From assembly GCA_963989385.1 (NCBI GenBank), contig OZ022508.1:50941087-51005086 (forward strand): a DNA stretch of 64,000 nucleotides, read 5' to 3'. Source of the stretch: Ctena decussata (taxonomy: Eukaryota > Mollusca > Bivalvia > Lucinida > Lucinidae). The translations under genes and the position numbers were made by a program. Below the pieces are notes generated by a model. It searched no databases, had not been told where the DNA came from, and saw only the letters and a list, made by a program, of their open reading frames with translations. Shown in pieces: positions 20,453 through 32,000 of this stretch. Every line of letters starts with the position of its first letter. Within the stretch, counting starts at the first letter, position 1.

Positions 20453-22050
20453 TGTTACACAGAAAACTCTACATCGGAGTGTAAAGCTTTATGTGCTGCC
20501 AAGACGGCGGAGGGTGACTTCCAGTTAATGGTGTTATCAACCAATGTACAACATCAACAATGAAACTCTAACAAAGTTAGAATTTTGGAAATTTATATAT
20601 GATTATGTAATTTTCAATATACAAACATTACAATTTACAAATGACGCATATACAATGATATACAACACATGTCAGTTCATGTCGCTGGCCCAATTATGAT
20701 GTTTGTACATTACGCAAATCAATCACAGACTGACGCTAACACCGTACTCGGCTCAGCGCCATGAACTGAAAGTACACAAAAGAACAACAACAACAACAAA
20801 AAAAAACACCATCAAATGAACCCCCAAACAATAATGAAATTTAACACACTGCCGGCTTTTTACAGATTGGTCACTCCGCATACACCATCAGGGACCAGTC
20901 TCTGTTGAATAGGTAATCGGTATTAACACCTAACTAGTTTTTCACACGACTTGTCCGAAAATCACGGACACAAATCTATAAATCTATGCCGCGGTTAAAT
21001 TGCTTTCTGTTATCACGGCGATTGTCCTCAATGTATCGACCCCACACCGTTCCTCTGATATAGCCCGCCTCTGCTAGGCTTCTAATATCAGACGTGCTAC
21101 GTTTGATCGAGCACCCGGGTGAGGATGAACCTGGAGATATGTAATTCCAGCAAAAGAAGAACCTGAAGCGGTGTTCCTCCAGGCTCAGTCTCAACAATTG
21201 ACTGTCGGACTTGACACTCCACCGGGGTTCAAACTGGTGATCTTCTTTTGCTCCAGAGTTCCAGTGGTGTTGCTGACGCCCCAGGGATCTCCAGGTGTCT
21301 CAACACGTTTTGGCTGTCGAGTCCTCATCCTTGCTTCATCACGGTCTTTTCTTGATTTTAATTGTTGACCGTGATAACTCTCTGATGAGTCCATAATAAC
21401 CGAACTACCAACTAATTGTGTGCACCGCGGAGGAGGGTGAGGGTGAAGGTTTGGGCCCAGTAAAGCCGGTTTAAACCCCCGGTAGTTATTACTGACCGTC
21501 CCAAGGCGGTACTTTTGTTGCGGTTGCATTTGTTTTATGTTCGGTGCTGTTTAATTTATTGTGTTCTCATTTTAACACTTCTATAATAAAAAATAGAAAA
21601 TAGGTAAAAATAGTTGTTAAATGTTTTTCGTATAATTTGCTTAGTCTGTTGTACCCTCCTGTTGGTCTTATTTATTTAGTTCAATAAAGATAGCCAAGTT
21701 GCCACCTATTTGGGAAACAGCTGCTTACTCGCCTTATCGCTTGTAATTTCTTGTTTGGTGGGATGTCTTTGTCAATCTTTCCCTTTGATGTTGGGGATAG
21801 GGTTTGGGATCTGATTCAGTCAGTTCCTGAAGTGTAGCTACTCTTTAAATTTGAAGTGCCTAAAATTAACCAACTTACACTTAATACAATACAACAACAT
21901 AATAACAATACGTAAGACGTGGGCTTGTCTTGGAAAAAACATACAATGACCTCGGTAAATATCGAGCATAAAGCGCACACGCCAGCCGTGTCACTAGACA
22001 CACTCGCACACAGGATGAAAAGCTCGAATCGTGCTGATAAACTCTAACAA
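20453..22050 (-). mobile_element. Gypsy LTR, interrupted by a 636 bp insertion
   Basis: Matches 6879 to about 7845 in two blocks: 20453-21222 and 21859-22050. The outer end beyond 22050 is replaced by repeat A copy 2, so the LTR is probably truncated by about 95 bp. As the minus-strand 5' LTR it ends GTGTAACA immediately before the primer site. Confidence 0.7.
21223..21858. mobile_element. Insertion inside the Gypsy LTR, class unknown
   Basis: Bounded by comparing with the uninterrupted LTR at 6879-7940, where GACTGTCGGACTT runs straight into TAAGTGCC. The insert begins near TGACACTCCACCGGGG and ends CTACTCTTTAAATTT. It contains CCCGGTAGTTATTACTGACC and CCCAAGGCGGT, a segment I associate with dispersed molluscan repeats. 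No protein frame of note. Confidence 0.6.
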
Positions 22051-22056
22051 TGAGAA

Positions 22057-22462
22057 AGTCAATCCAATTCTATAAGCCACGTGCCCAGGAAACTAATTAT
22101 ACTAAAATGTACTGACGCCGTAATAACGTGAATGCAATTGACGTTGCCCAATGTCAAATAGACGTGCATTATCGCAACACCCATGAATTAGTTTTACAAA
22201 CCATTTCCTTAAATTACAAGACATTATACAACAGTCATGTATTGCGCAGCATGGTCAGTAATATGCACACCATATCGATTCACCTTAAACACATACTGTA
22301 TCGATAAACCTTAAAAATGAGACACGAAATTCTCGCCACGTGAATGTTTGGCAATCGGGAAGTCAGAATTACAATTTTAAAGAATTCAAAACCATTTAGC
22401 CAACCATATTCTAAATAAATAAATATTAAACATACCTTTCAGACTGATTTCTAAAGCTAGGC
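22057..22462. repeat. Direct repeat A, copy 2
   Basis: Partner of 19255-19660. Flanking sequences on the far side differ between copies, which sets the ends at CAATCCAATTCT and CTGATTTCTAAAGC. Confidence 0.8.
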
Positions 22463-23340
22463 ACCCATTAATTTTCCGTCATAAAACACGTTTTAGCCAC
22501 TCCTGAATTCGCTTGGAAATTGAGAGTATTTATACAAATTTTAGGCTTTAGACGATTCACAAATAGCATGAAAAAATTGATAGGTTTATCACTTGGCAAA
22601 GATTTTAGCTCAAGTACAGAAATTGCCTTTAAAGATATACCGAATACTGGTAAATTATTAATTCTTAAAACGGGTTAAAAATGAGATCTTCGTCAAATAA
22701 TGTCCTATTACCTTAAATACTGTTGTATTACTGACTGACGTTTAAACATGTCATACAGACCCAAGATTAAAAATAATTTAGACTTGAAACATCTGCGAGG
22801 CGATTCATTTCGTAACAATGTGGTTTATTGGCATTTGAAGATCTTTAACCAAGAACATCCCATATTTTGACATAAGTATTCTCAAGTCCAAGACCTTGAT
22901 CTCCAGGGCATTGATAGGTAGGACTGGCTAAACAGTAACCAATGAAAGTATCAACTATTTTCCATCCATGAACTCTGGAGATATGGTTGTTTAAGAAAAT
23001 AACTAAGAACATTCTATAATTTAACACGAAATTTCCAGCAGGCAACGAGCAGCCTTCTCTGAGCCACACTTACTGTCGCATTCTGCGGGACACAGAAGCT
23101 GCCGACATCAGGTACGAGACGCCTACGTATTAACTCTCGAGCCGCTCACCCCAACCCCTGCGTCTCGAGAAAGGCGACAGACAAGGACATCAGGGAAGAG
23201 TTGTCCGATGCAGCAAGAGCCGTAAAAAGCCAAAACGACTCAAAAGAGTGGAAGCCAAATTCCGCTAAGATGTTATGACGAGTCAATCTTAGTCTTAGAA
23301 TAATTTAGAACTTTTGCCAGGTGGAAAATAAAATACTTTA
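22463..23340. other. Non-coding stretch, nothing recognised
   Basis: No family signature in any frame, including the short frames around 22845-23260. Confidence 0.4.
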
Positions 23341-23344
23341 AATC

Positions 23345-23620
23345 AGCTATATTGGCTCTCTGATTATTCATTCTCACCGCGACAAATCTCCATCTTTCAC
23401 TGGTCACCGTGATACGACACACAACCACACCCCCATCGAAAAAATCTGATTGTCATTGGTCTTCGAATTCCTGTTTTTCATTAGTCACCACGACAAATTT
23501 CTGTTCTTCATTGGTCACACGACATGACACACAACACTACCACACCTCGAATCTCTGTTTTTCATTAGTCACCGCAACACAAAACCACCACACCTCCACA
23601 CAACAGAAAAAAAAATCTGC
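23345..23620. repeat. Irregular minisatellite with TTCATTRGTCACC units
   Basis: About five loose repeats of a 45-80 bp unit containing CATTGGTCAC or CATTAGTCACC and CGACA, followed by ACACACAACCAC. Each unit carries an inverted CCAAT-like box. Frames across it are low complexity. Confidence 0.65.
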
Positions 23621-24699
23621 TGTAAGACAATCCCAAAGATCTAGACCTACCATATTCTATTTGGAGGGAAATTCTAATCTCGACATACATTTCACCATCT
23701 TATACCTGAATATAAGTACATCATGTGCGAAAAGAGATCTGGCTATATTTCTTCCATATTTGGTTCATGATATCTCTATAGCATTATTTTTGATCAGGAC
23801 CATCTATGGGTAGACTGAGCCATTTGTTGTATAGTTTTATGTTATAGTTCTAATATACTTGAATGAAGCGTAATGATACTTGACTAGGTTAATTTCAAAC
23901 AAGTTAACATCATATGGATGGTGCTGCTACAAAAAGGTCAATGTCACGGACTTGGAATTTTGTATACATGTATGTATAACAGCAGTGTAGCTTGTGTTAA
24001 AGTATGCTTTCATTAGGCGGTGGCACTGGTTGGGGCATATGTGAGCTGCTGCTCACTTGCTAAGAAGCGGCAACAAGTATAATTAAGGGAAAACTTTCCG
24101 TATTTATCCATAAAAAGCGTACGTTGTGACCCCTCAGTAGAACTCTCTCGCCGAGATAAATGCAGAAATAAGAAAAATATCTCAGAATTATCCTAAAAAC
24201 CCAACTTATCTGAGGCTCTGAATTTCATTGATTGTTATTAACATTGAAATACCATTATACATTTTATTGTCCAGGGAATCAAAGGGGAAGTCAAAAAATT
24301 TGTCTCCCTTTGAAAAAATGGCAGAAAGAAACATGCCTATGTATCCATACACTGTATCAAGCATAATTAAACATTGCTTCAGATAAGATGGTGTAACAGG
24401 GATAATTAAGGGATTATTTTCCTTATGTTTCCATAAAAAATCATCCCGCTGTATGTTTATTATGTTATTACATTTGTAGTTATTCATTGAATAAACTATT
24501 GTTTAAACTAAACTAAAAAATCATTGTGACCCCTCATTAGCATGAGACGGTTCTAATGAGGGTCAAAGCTTACGTTTTCATTGAGAAATATGAAGAATTA
24601 TATTTTAATTATCCCCATTACCCCTTGGATATATGGATAAATAATTAACTTTCGTCCGCTCTGACAAATTAACTGTCCAGACCGAAAACAGACTGTGCG
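23621..24699. other. Non-coding stretch with loose duplications
   Basis: GATAATTAAGGGA...CCATAAAAA (24070-24118 and 24397-24440) and TTGTGACCCCTCAGTAG or TTGTGACCCCTCATTAG (24124 and 24522) recur. This suggests an old dispersed element. No coding signal. Confidence 0.4.
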
Positions 24700-25640
24700 G
24701 ACCGTCTTGCCGCCATCTCAATGGGGACCAACTGCTAAAGGAAAATATTTTCTCCCCATGGGGCTAAGCTCAACCCCCAAAAGCGAATTCACACTGGAAG
24801 GGAGGCAAACAGGAAGTTCCAGAAGGCCAGCGAAGGGAACAGGAAATATCAAAAGTTGCTCCCCTTTGTGAAATTGCTGGAAAACATAGATATGCATCCA
24901 TTCATCTTCAAAAATTGTGTCTGCATCTAAACGTCCATGTAACAAGTATAATTAGAACAGACCAAAACTGAAAACTCAAGTTGACTAGATACATTTGCAG
25001 GGGTGGCAACTATGCCATTTTCTGTCTTTCCTCCGTTCTCAGTGGAAATTGACTCCTGACGGAAAGAATTTGCATTCCATGGGGCAAAGCCCAACCTCCA
25101 GGAGCGAATCCTACGACGGGAGGGAACAAAAAGGAAGTCCCATAAGATGAGGGAAGTAAACGGGAAGTCTCAAAGGTTGTCCCCCTTTGTAAAATGGTCA
25201 AAAAACATATAAGTGCATCAATTCCCCCTCAAACATTGTATCTGCACCAAAACTTCTACGAGACAGTAACATAACACGTAACGAATATGTTAGAACAGAC
25301 GAAGACTGAAAACTCAAGGTTACAAGATACACTGGCAGGGGAGGCAACTCTGCCATTTTCTGCCTTTCCCCCATTCTCAATGAGGATCATCTCCTGAAGG
25401 AAAGAACTTGCCTTCCTTGGGGGCAAAGTCCAACCTCCAAGGGCAAATCCTACAACGGCAGAGAAGTAAACAGGAAACCCCATAAGGCCAGGGAAGTAAA
25501 CAGGAAATCTGTCTCAAAAGTCTGTCTCAAAAGTTGTCCTTCTTTTGTAAAATGGCTGAAAATAACTTTGATATGCAGCAATTCACCCTACGTTATTGTA
25601 TCTGCATCAAAACGTCCACCACAAAGACGCATGCCACAGC
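24700..25640. repeat. Three tandem ~330 bp repeats
   Basis: Anchor CCATGGGGCTAAGCTCAACC (about 24758) recurs as CCATGGGGCAAAGCCCAACC (25079) and as CCTTGGGGGCAAAGTCCAACC (25413). Other shared anchors are TGTCCCCCTTTGTAAAATGG and TATCTGCACCAAAAC. Units are 320-335 bp and clearly diverged. A relative lies at 48000-48270. Short minus-strand frames repeating TFEGE-like text are by-products. Confidence 0.85.
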
Positions 25641-25935
25641 TCTTTGATCCACAGATCTAATCTGCCTCCTTCATACCCATTTTCCTGGATATTCATTATT
25701 TATTTCATGGGCATTCAAATAGAACTTATACCCCATGCTTGCGAACATGACTGCCCCTCATGTTTTCAGGACATCCAAAAAACTTGACCTGTGGGAAACT
25801 ATACTTGCTTATCTGGATATCCTATTTTAAGGATTGCTTTTCTTCATAATCACATTTAATTCTTTTACTAATCCATTGAAAATTTGTATCTGAATAATTG
25901 CACATTTTAGAATAATGCCTTTCTCCAGTGAGCTG

Positions 25936-25998
25936 ACAAAAAACAAATAATAATAATAAAAAAACATAATAATAATAATAATAATAAAAATAATAAAG
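25936..25998. repeat. (AAT)n microsatellite
   Basis: Interrupted AAT trinucleotide run with A-rich breaks. Confidence 0.93.
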
Positions 25999-26619
25999 AA
26001 ATAAGAAAAAAGCTTAGATCTGTGTGATCCTTTGTATTTGAGATTTATAGTCTTCGAAATAAACTCCATCGTTTAATGAATGGTAAGAGCAGGAGTACGT
26101 GGTCATGTTTGCAGCTGGCATACAAATTGTAAAGCAGGATTTGCATGGAGCGTATAATATGACTCTTTTTCTTTCAACGCAGGTTTTGTATTTGTCCACT
26201 ATAAAAGTATGGCAAAAAATATAGCGGCTAAGAAGGTTTGTCACTGAAATACGTTCTCTGGAATGAAGCATATTTAAAATCGAAATTCGTTATTCACACT
26301 ATTTTTGTCATGCTTTTGTAACAGTCATGTGAAACATAGGCATAGAAATGGTTGAAGAATAAGATCCACGGAGAACCAGCTTTACACATTTTCGAAAAGC
26401 TAATAATGTTTTATTGCCTCCATAAAATACTTTGCTTTTAATACAAACATTTCGATTTGTTTCTTTAAGAAAAAAAATGCATCCATTTTTTCTCCTCCAA
26501 TTTTGTTTATTTCTTTTACATTTTCACATATGTAACTTCTGTTAGGCCCCTTCAATGAGTTAAAATCGAATACCAGAGTATGGCATATTTTTTATTAATG
26601 CATATTAGGCTTGTAGTTT
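25999..26619. other. Non-coding stretch, nothing recognised
   Basis: No protein or RNA feature recognised. Confidence 0.4.
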
Positions 26620-26973
26620 AACAAACAGTGTCAACAGCGCAAATGCAGTGCTTTCCTTTAGTGTGAAGGAATTAAAAATCTACATTTTTTTAGTCAATAT
26701 AAAATTAACCCCTTTCTGGGCCCCGATACTATATACTCCATACACAGGGATTTAGGGCTTCCTGTTGCAATATTTTCTATCAATATATGTCAATCTAATA
26801 TTTAATAATAAATTTAAAAGTGACCAGTGTTGTCTTTCGTTGATTTGCATAGAGAACGAGTGATATGTGGTAATTTTGACCATTTTTGTCCCTTTTTGAG
26901 CCCCTTAAATCATTATAAATAGGGCTCCCAGCCGCTTGATTGCTAGTTTACTTGTGGCATATATAAGTCTTTT

Positions 26974-29335
26974 TTTAGCTCACCTGAGCCAGCGGCTCCA
27001 GGGGTGCTTGAGAGGATGGTAAGGCTCCGTCGTCCGCCGTCATTATTTTTAAACGACTTCTCCTCTGAAACCGCTGGGCCCATAGTAACCACATTTCACT
27101 TGTAGCCTCTAGAGGTTGTTCAAACGGTCCTGGTCACATGACCAACATGGCCGCCACGCCCATATATGGTAAAAACCTTAAATAATCTTCTTCTCCAGAA
27201 CCAATATGCCAACGACCTTGAAACTTGGTATGTAGCATTGGGACGCGATTTCTACCAAGATTGTTCAAACGATGGCCTTGGGTTTACCTAGACCTTTTTA
27301 CGGTAAGGTCAAATTTGCTTCCTTATGCTTTTATATGGCAAAAAGCTAGAACATAAGATATCTTGGAAACTGTTGAAGATTTTGGGCTAGAATTGGTATT
27401 TACAATCATCTTAATGAGTAAATGAAGATTAATGAGTACAAGAGGTCACGGTCATTCTTTGACCTTTGACCCATAACTCTCATATTGTGACAATGTCAAA
27501 CAATCTCCTCCAAAACTACCATGACAATTGTAACCAAATTTCTTATAGAGCCTCCAGGGCTGAAGGGCATAAAAATTTGTCCAGGTCACATGACCAACAT
27601 ACCCTCCAGGCCCATATATGGTAAAAACCTTAAAAAATATTCTTCTACAGAACCGATTGACCGATGTCTTTGAAACTTGGTATGTAGCATTGGGTACTCG
27701 AACTATCAAGATTGTTCAAAATGATGACGGCAATGTCAAATGTGGGAAAATGCTAGAACATAAGATTTCATGGAAAGTTTTGCGGATATTGGGCTAAGAA
27801 TTGGTATTTACATTAATCTTAATGCGTACATGAAGATCAGTGTCATTCTTTGACTTTTGACCGAGAACTCTCACATTTTGACAATATCAAACAATCTCCT
27901 CAAAAGAAACTGGGCCAATTGAAACCAAATTTCATATACAGCCTCCAGTGGTTGAGGGACTGAAAATTTGTTCAAACGTCTAGGTCACATGACCAACATG
28001 ACCTCCACACCCATATATGGTAAAAACCTTTAGAAATCTATTCTTTAGAACCAACTGACCGATGGCCTTAAACTTGGTATATAGCATGGGGTACTCGAGT
28101 ACTAGCAAGATTGTTTAAATTATGACCTTAGGTTGACCTTGACCTTTTTACGGCAAGATCAAATATGGAAAAATGCTAGTGTAGCGTTTGCCGGATCGTC
28201 CACCAAGTCAAGCAAACGGGTACCGGGTCACCCATCCAGGTACAAACCGCGATCTCCGTTGCTTAATTTCGTGAAAGAGACATCCACTCTACCCGCGTCG
28301 CCATAAAAGCCGGCTTCTTTATAAACCTTTACCCGTTACATTTCTCCCCCTCTTCTCTTGACTTCGTCCCAAAGTCACCTACTGCTCACATAGCAGACCC
28401 GAGGGCGGGGCCTATGCAACACAACTAGGAACACCTTTCCCTGCACACCTGGGTCCGGAGATGATGGTCATGCCATCTCCCATCCCGTCACTGCCACCAC
28501 ATGTAGCGTTTGCCGGATCGTCCACCAAGTCAAGCAACCGTCACCCATCCAGGTACTAACCGCGATCTCCGTTGCTTAACTTCATGAAAGAGCCATCCAC
28601 TCTACCCGCGTCGCCATAAAAGCAGGCTTCTACAGCAAGGCTTTAGAAGTGTTTATAAACTTTAACCCGTTACACTTGAACATAAGATTTCATGGGAAGT
28701 TTTGAAGATTAAGGCCTAAAAATTGGTATATACAGTCATCTTAACGAGTACATGAAGATTTATGAGTATAAGAGGTCAAGATCATTATTTGACCTTTGAC
28801 CCAGATCTCTCATATTTTGATATTTTCAAACATTTCCGCAGAAGCCAAAGGGCCAATTGTGAACACATTTCATATAGAGCCTCCAGGGGTTGACTGAACA
28901 AAAATTTGTTCAAGCGGTCCAGGTCACATGACCAACATGGTCACCATACCCATTATGGTATAAACCTAATAATATTTTTCTTCTTCAGAAACAATACACC
29001 TATGGTCTTGAAACTTGGTAAAGAATCATGGAGTACTAGAGTACTACCAAGACTGTTCAAATGATGGCCTTGGGTTTACCTTGACCGTTTTTGCGGCAAG
29101 GACAAGTATGGGAAAATGCTACAACATAAGATTACATGGAAAGTTTTGAAGATTTTGGCCAAAAATTAGTATATGTGGTTGTCTTAATGAGTACATGAAG
29201 ATTTATGAGAACAAGAGGTCATGGTCATTCTTTGACTGTTGACTTAAAAGTCATATTTTGACAATTTCAGGCTTAAGAAAAAGCCACTTTGCCAATTGAT
29301 TAGGTGAGCGATTCAGGGCCTCATGGCCATCTTGT
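26974..29335 (-). mobile_element. Helentron-like non-autonomous element H1 (family A)
   Basis: On the minus strand it starts ACAAGATGGCCATGAGGCCC (a small hairpin) followed by the terminal motif TCGCTCACCT, and ends with a hairpin around GAGCC...GGCTC plus TCAGGTGAGCTAAAAA. A CGTC-rich tract lies inside that end. The interior has four ~400-450 bp repeats keyed by CCATATATGG and GAAACTTGGTATGTAGC. Same family, opposite orientation, as 55569-57460. The layout (asymmetric terminal inverted motifs, 3' hairpin, GACG tract, core repeats) is that of Helentron-derived HINE elements; no helicase is present. A TRIM is nested at 28180-28674. Confidence 0.7.
28180..28674 (-). mobile_element. Miniature LTR retrotransposon (TRIM)
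   Basis: Two direct repeats (28180-28340, 161 bp; 28502-28674, 173 bp), both TGTAGCG...CCCGTTACA, flank only 161 bp of internal sequence. Reading the minus strand, next to one LTR is TGGTGGCAGTGACGGG, which can act as a primer site (it complements a tRNA-type end GCCACCA). Next to the other is the purine tract AGAAGAGGGGGAGAAA. CTAG at the left and CTTG at the right look like a four-base target duplication with one change. No gag or pol, so any movement depends on a partner element. The empty site can be read from sister repeats (ATGCTAGAACATAAG). Confidence 0.85.
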
Positions 29336-29686
29336 TTTTCAAAGTATTTCATCTTGACAAATGCTGTAGTGTGCTTTATTGTGAAGAATGACCATTATCG
29401 TGGGTATATATTTTCAAATCAACCCCTTTTCGGCTCCTATAGTCTCTATACCTATGGAAGTTCGGCTCCTTTTTGCCATATTTTCTATCAGTATATGTCA
29501 AACTAATTTTGTCATATCAAATTTAAAAGCAGCCAGTGCTGTCGTTTGCTGATTGATAAGTAGAACGAGTGATATTTGGTAATTTTGATCATGTTCCCCC
29601 TTTTCCAGGCCCTTAAATCATAATAATTAGGGCTCCCAGCCCCTTGAATGCAAGTTTACTGGTGGCATATATAAGGCTATTTTTTT

Positions 29687-31696
29687 ACCGCACCTGCTTA
29701 AGGTTGTGATAATCACTGATTTTGGACAAAGACAAAAATCTGCATAAAATACTCAAAATAACACTGATCTTTCCAAAACTTAGCAGATGCCTTCTTTATG
29801 TTGTTTCTCATAATTTAGATTCCCAAAATGCAGCAATTGTTAATGTTAAAAAGTGTTTTTATAAGAGAAGATCAAAGGGTAATTTTCTGCGAATAAATCT
29901 GAAAAAATGATATCAGTATTGAAAATATACTTAGTGCTTAGAGTACCTTGTTGCATAATGGAGAGCGTCCTAGCAATTATTTTTTCCATCTCTTTCACAC
30001 ATTATCAGGCTGAGCAGATGAAAAAAGATGCAGTCTGTGTCCATTTTTTTTGTCAAAACACACAGGTGAGACAGGTGATACAATTTTAACAAGGTTGAAC
30101 AGTTACATCTACACAACACTGACCATATCAGTAATGTATTATTCATATTGTAGGTGTTAACATAGGTATGCTTGCCTACCCTATATTTAATAAATGCATC
30201 CAGTGTACATTTACTTTGTACATGGTTGAACATTGAGAAAACGCTACCGTTTTCATCTGGTTTACATTACAATTTGAGAAAGAGTTGGAATAAACAATTG
30301 CTAGGACGCTCTTCATTACGCAATAATGCACCTTCAGCACTACGTAAATTTTCAATAACGATATTATTTTTTCAGATTTATTCGCAGAAAATTACCCTTT
30401 GATCTTTCCTTATAAAAACACTTTTTTAAGCAGCATGTACGTCTATTTTGTATTCTAAACTGTAAAGAACAACGAAAATAAGAAGTCTGCTAACTTTCAG
30501 GGAGATACGTTACTTTTTTATGGTTTTATGCAGATTTTTACATTTACCATAAATCACCACCTTAAGCAAGGTGCGATATAGGAGTCCGGTTTTCCATCTG
30601 TCCGCCAATCCGTTCGTCCGTCCGTCCGTACGTCCGTCAATACTTACATCGACCCCAGTGTTTAAGTCCATTTCTTTTAAACTATGCTACCTACGATCAT
30701 CAAAACTGGCACAAAGTTTCTTCTTGGGATGGTCTCAAGGGTTCTTGTGCTGTTTTTTACTTCTGACCTATATTTCACGCTCTGCTGTCTTCGAAAAATT
30801 TAGGATCCTAATCACATTTAAGTCCATTTCTTTCAAACTGTGCTACCTACAGTCATCATATTTGGCATAAAGTTTCTTCTTAGGATGATCTCGGGGGTTT
30901 TGGCTCTTTTTCTTACTTTTGACCTATATTTCACACTCTGCTGACTTCGTAAAATTTAGGGTTCTAAATCACACCGACCCTAGTGTTTAAGTCCGTTTCT
31001 TTTAAACTATGCTACCTACAGTCATCAAATCTTGCACACACTTTCTTCTTAGGATAGTCTCGAGGGTTCTTGCACTTATTTTTCCTCTTGACCTATATTT
31101 CATGCTCTGCTGACTTTCTAAAATTTGATTTTCAAAATCACATCGACCCTATTGTTGAAGTTAATTTCTCTCAAACTGTGATACCTACATCATCAGACTT
31201 GGCATTAACTTTTTTCCTAGAATGTTCTGTAGGACTGCTACACTTATTTTACCCCTGACCTCATTTTACGACCTGCTGACTTCATAAAATTTACCACTCA
31301 AAATCATGCCAATCATAGTGTTTAAGTCCTTTCCTCCCAAGCTATGATACCAACAGTCATCAACCAGACATGATCTAAAGGGATATTGCACTTATTTTTA
31401 TGTTTCCAGCTATATTTCATGCTCTGCTGACTTAAACTTGTAAAACTCTTCATCCAAAATTACATTTACGCTAGCATTTAAGTCGGTTTCTCTTGAACCA
31501 TAATGGTTGGGAACATAAAAGCTTGCACAAAGATTCCATTTAAATGAACTATATTTCAGGATATATATAGTTTGACCTTGTAAGCACAATTGTAATACAA
31601 AAATATAGCTTTGCATACACTTATTTCTCACCATGATCTTTACTACTGTGGAAGTGCAAGGCAGGTGCGACTCAGGGTTCCTGTGGAAATTCTTGT
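29687..31696 (-). mobile_element. Helentron-like non-autonomous element H2 (family B)
   Basis: On the minus strand it starts ACAAGAATTTCCACAGGAA (small hairpin), then the terminal motif GTCGCACCTGC. About six ~165 bp core repeats follow (TTTAAGTCC, CAAACTGTGCTACCTACAG on the + strand, 30650-31340), then a (GACG)n tract at about 30607-30640. It ends in a palindromic GTCGCACC...GGTGCG hairpin, split here by a TTAA-flanked MITE (29702-30561). Core repeats of ~160 bp next to a GACG tract are the hallmark of bivalve pearl-type elements (family knowledge). Confidence 0.7.
29702..30561. mobile_element. TTAA-flanked long-TIR MITE (piggyBac-like)
   Basis: Flanked by TTAA at 29698-29701 and 30562-30565. 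The left end GGTTGTGATAATCAC is complementary to the right end ATCACCACC. The inverted arms continue for about 230 bp with high identity, including GTGTTTTTATAAG, GATCAAAGGGTAATTTTC and GAATAAATCTGAAAAAAT. 860 bp, no transposase. TTAA duplication is the piggyBac superfamily signature. It sits exactly in the loop of the H2 terminal hairpin. Confidence 0.82.
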
Positions 31697-32000
31697 ATTT
31701 TCACCCTGTTTTATCTTTACAAATGCTGTAATATGTTCAGCTTTGAAGAATTTTTATTATTTCAAAATTTACCCCTTTTTGGGCCCCTATAGACTCCATA
31801 CCTAGGGATGTAGGGCTCCAAAATGTCATACATGTATTTTCTATCAGTTTATGTCAAACTATTAATTTCATAACAAATTTAAAAGTAACCCGTGTTGTCT
31901 ATTTGTTGATTCCTAGAGACAATGAGTGATGTGTGGTAATTTTGACCATGCTTTGTCTCTTTTTGGGCCCTTGAAATGAATATAAATGGGACGTTTAACC

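Larger units (their letters stand above)
26620..32000. repeat. Three ~330 bp direct monomers split by large insertions
   Basis: Monomer copies are at about 26620-26973, 29336-29686 and 31697-32000. Shared text includes AAATGCWGTRSTGTGCTTT-like starts, CCCCTTTTYGGSYCC, TATTTTCTATCAGTATATGT, AAATTTAAAAG, and CATATATAAG followed by a T-run. Removing the two inserted elements (26974-29335 and 29687-31696) restores a continuous tandem array, with the insertions at the same T-run of successive monomers. Confidence 0.8.
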
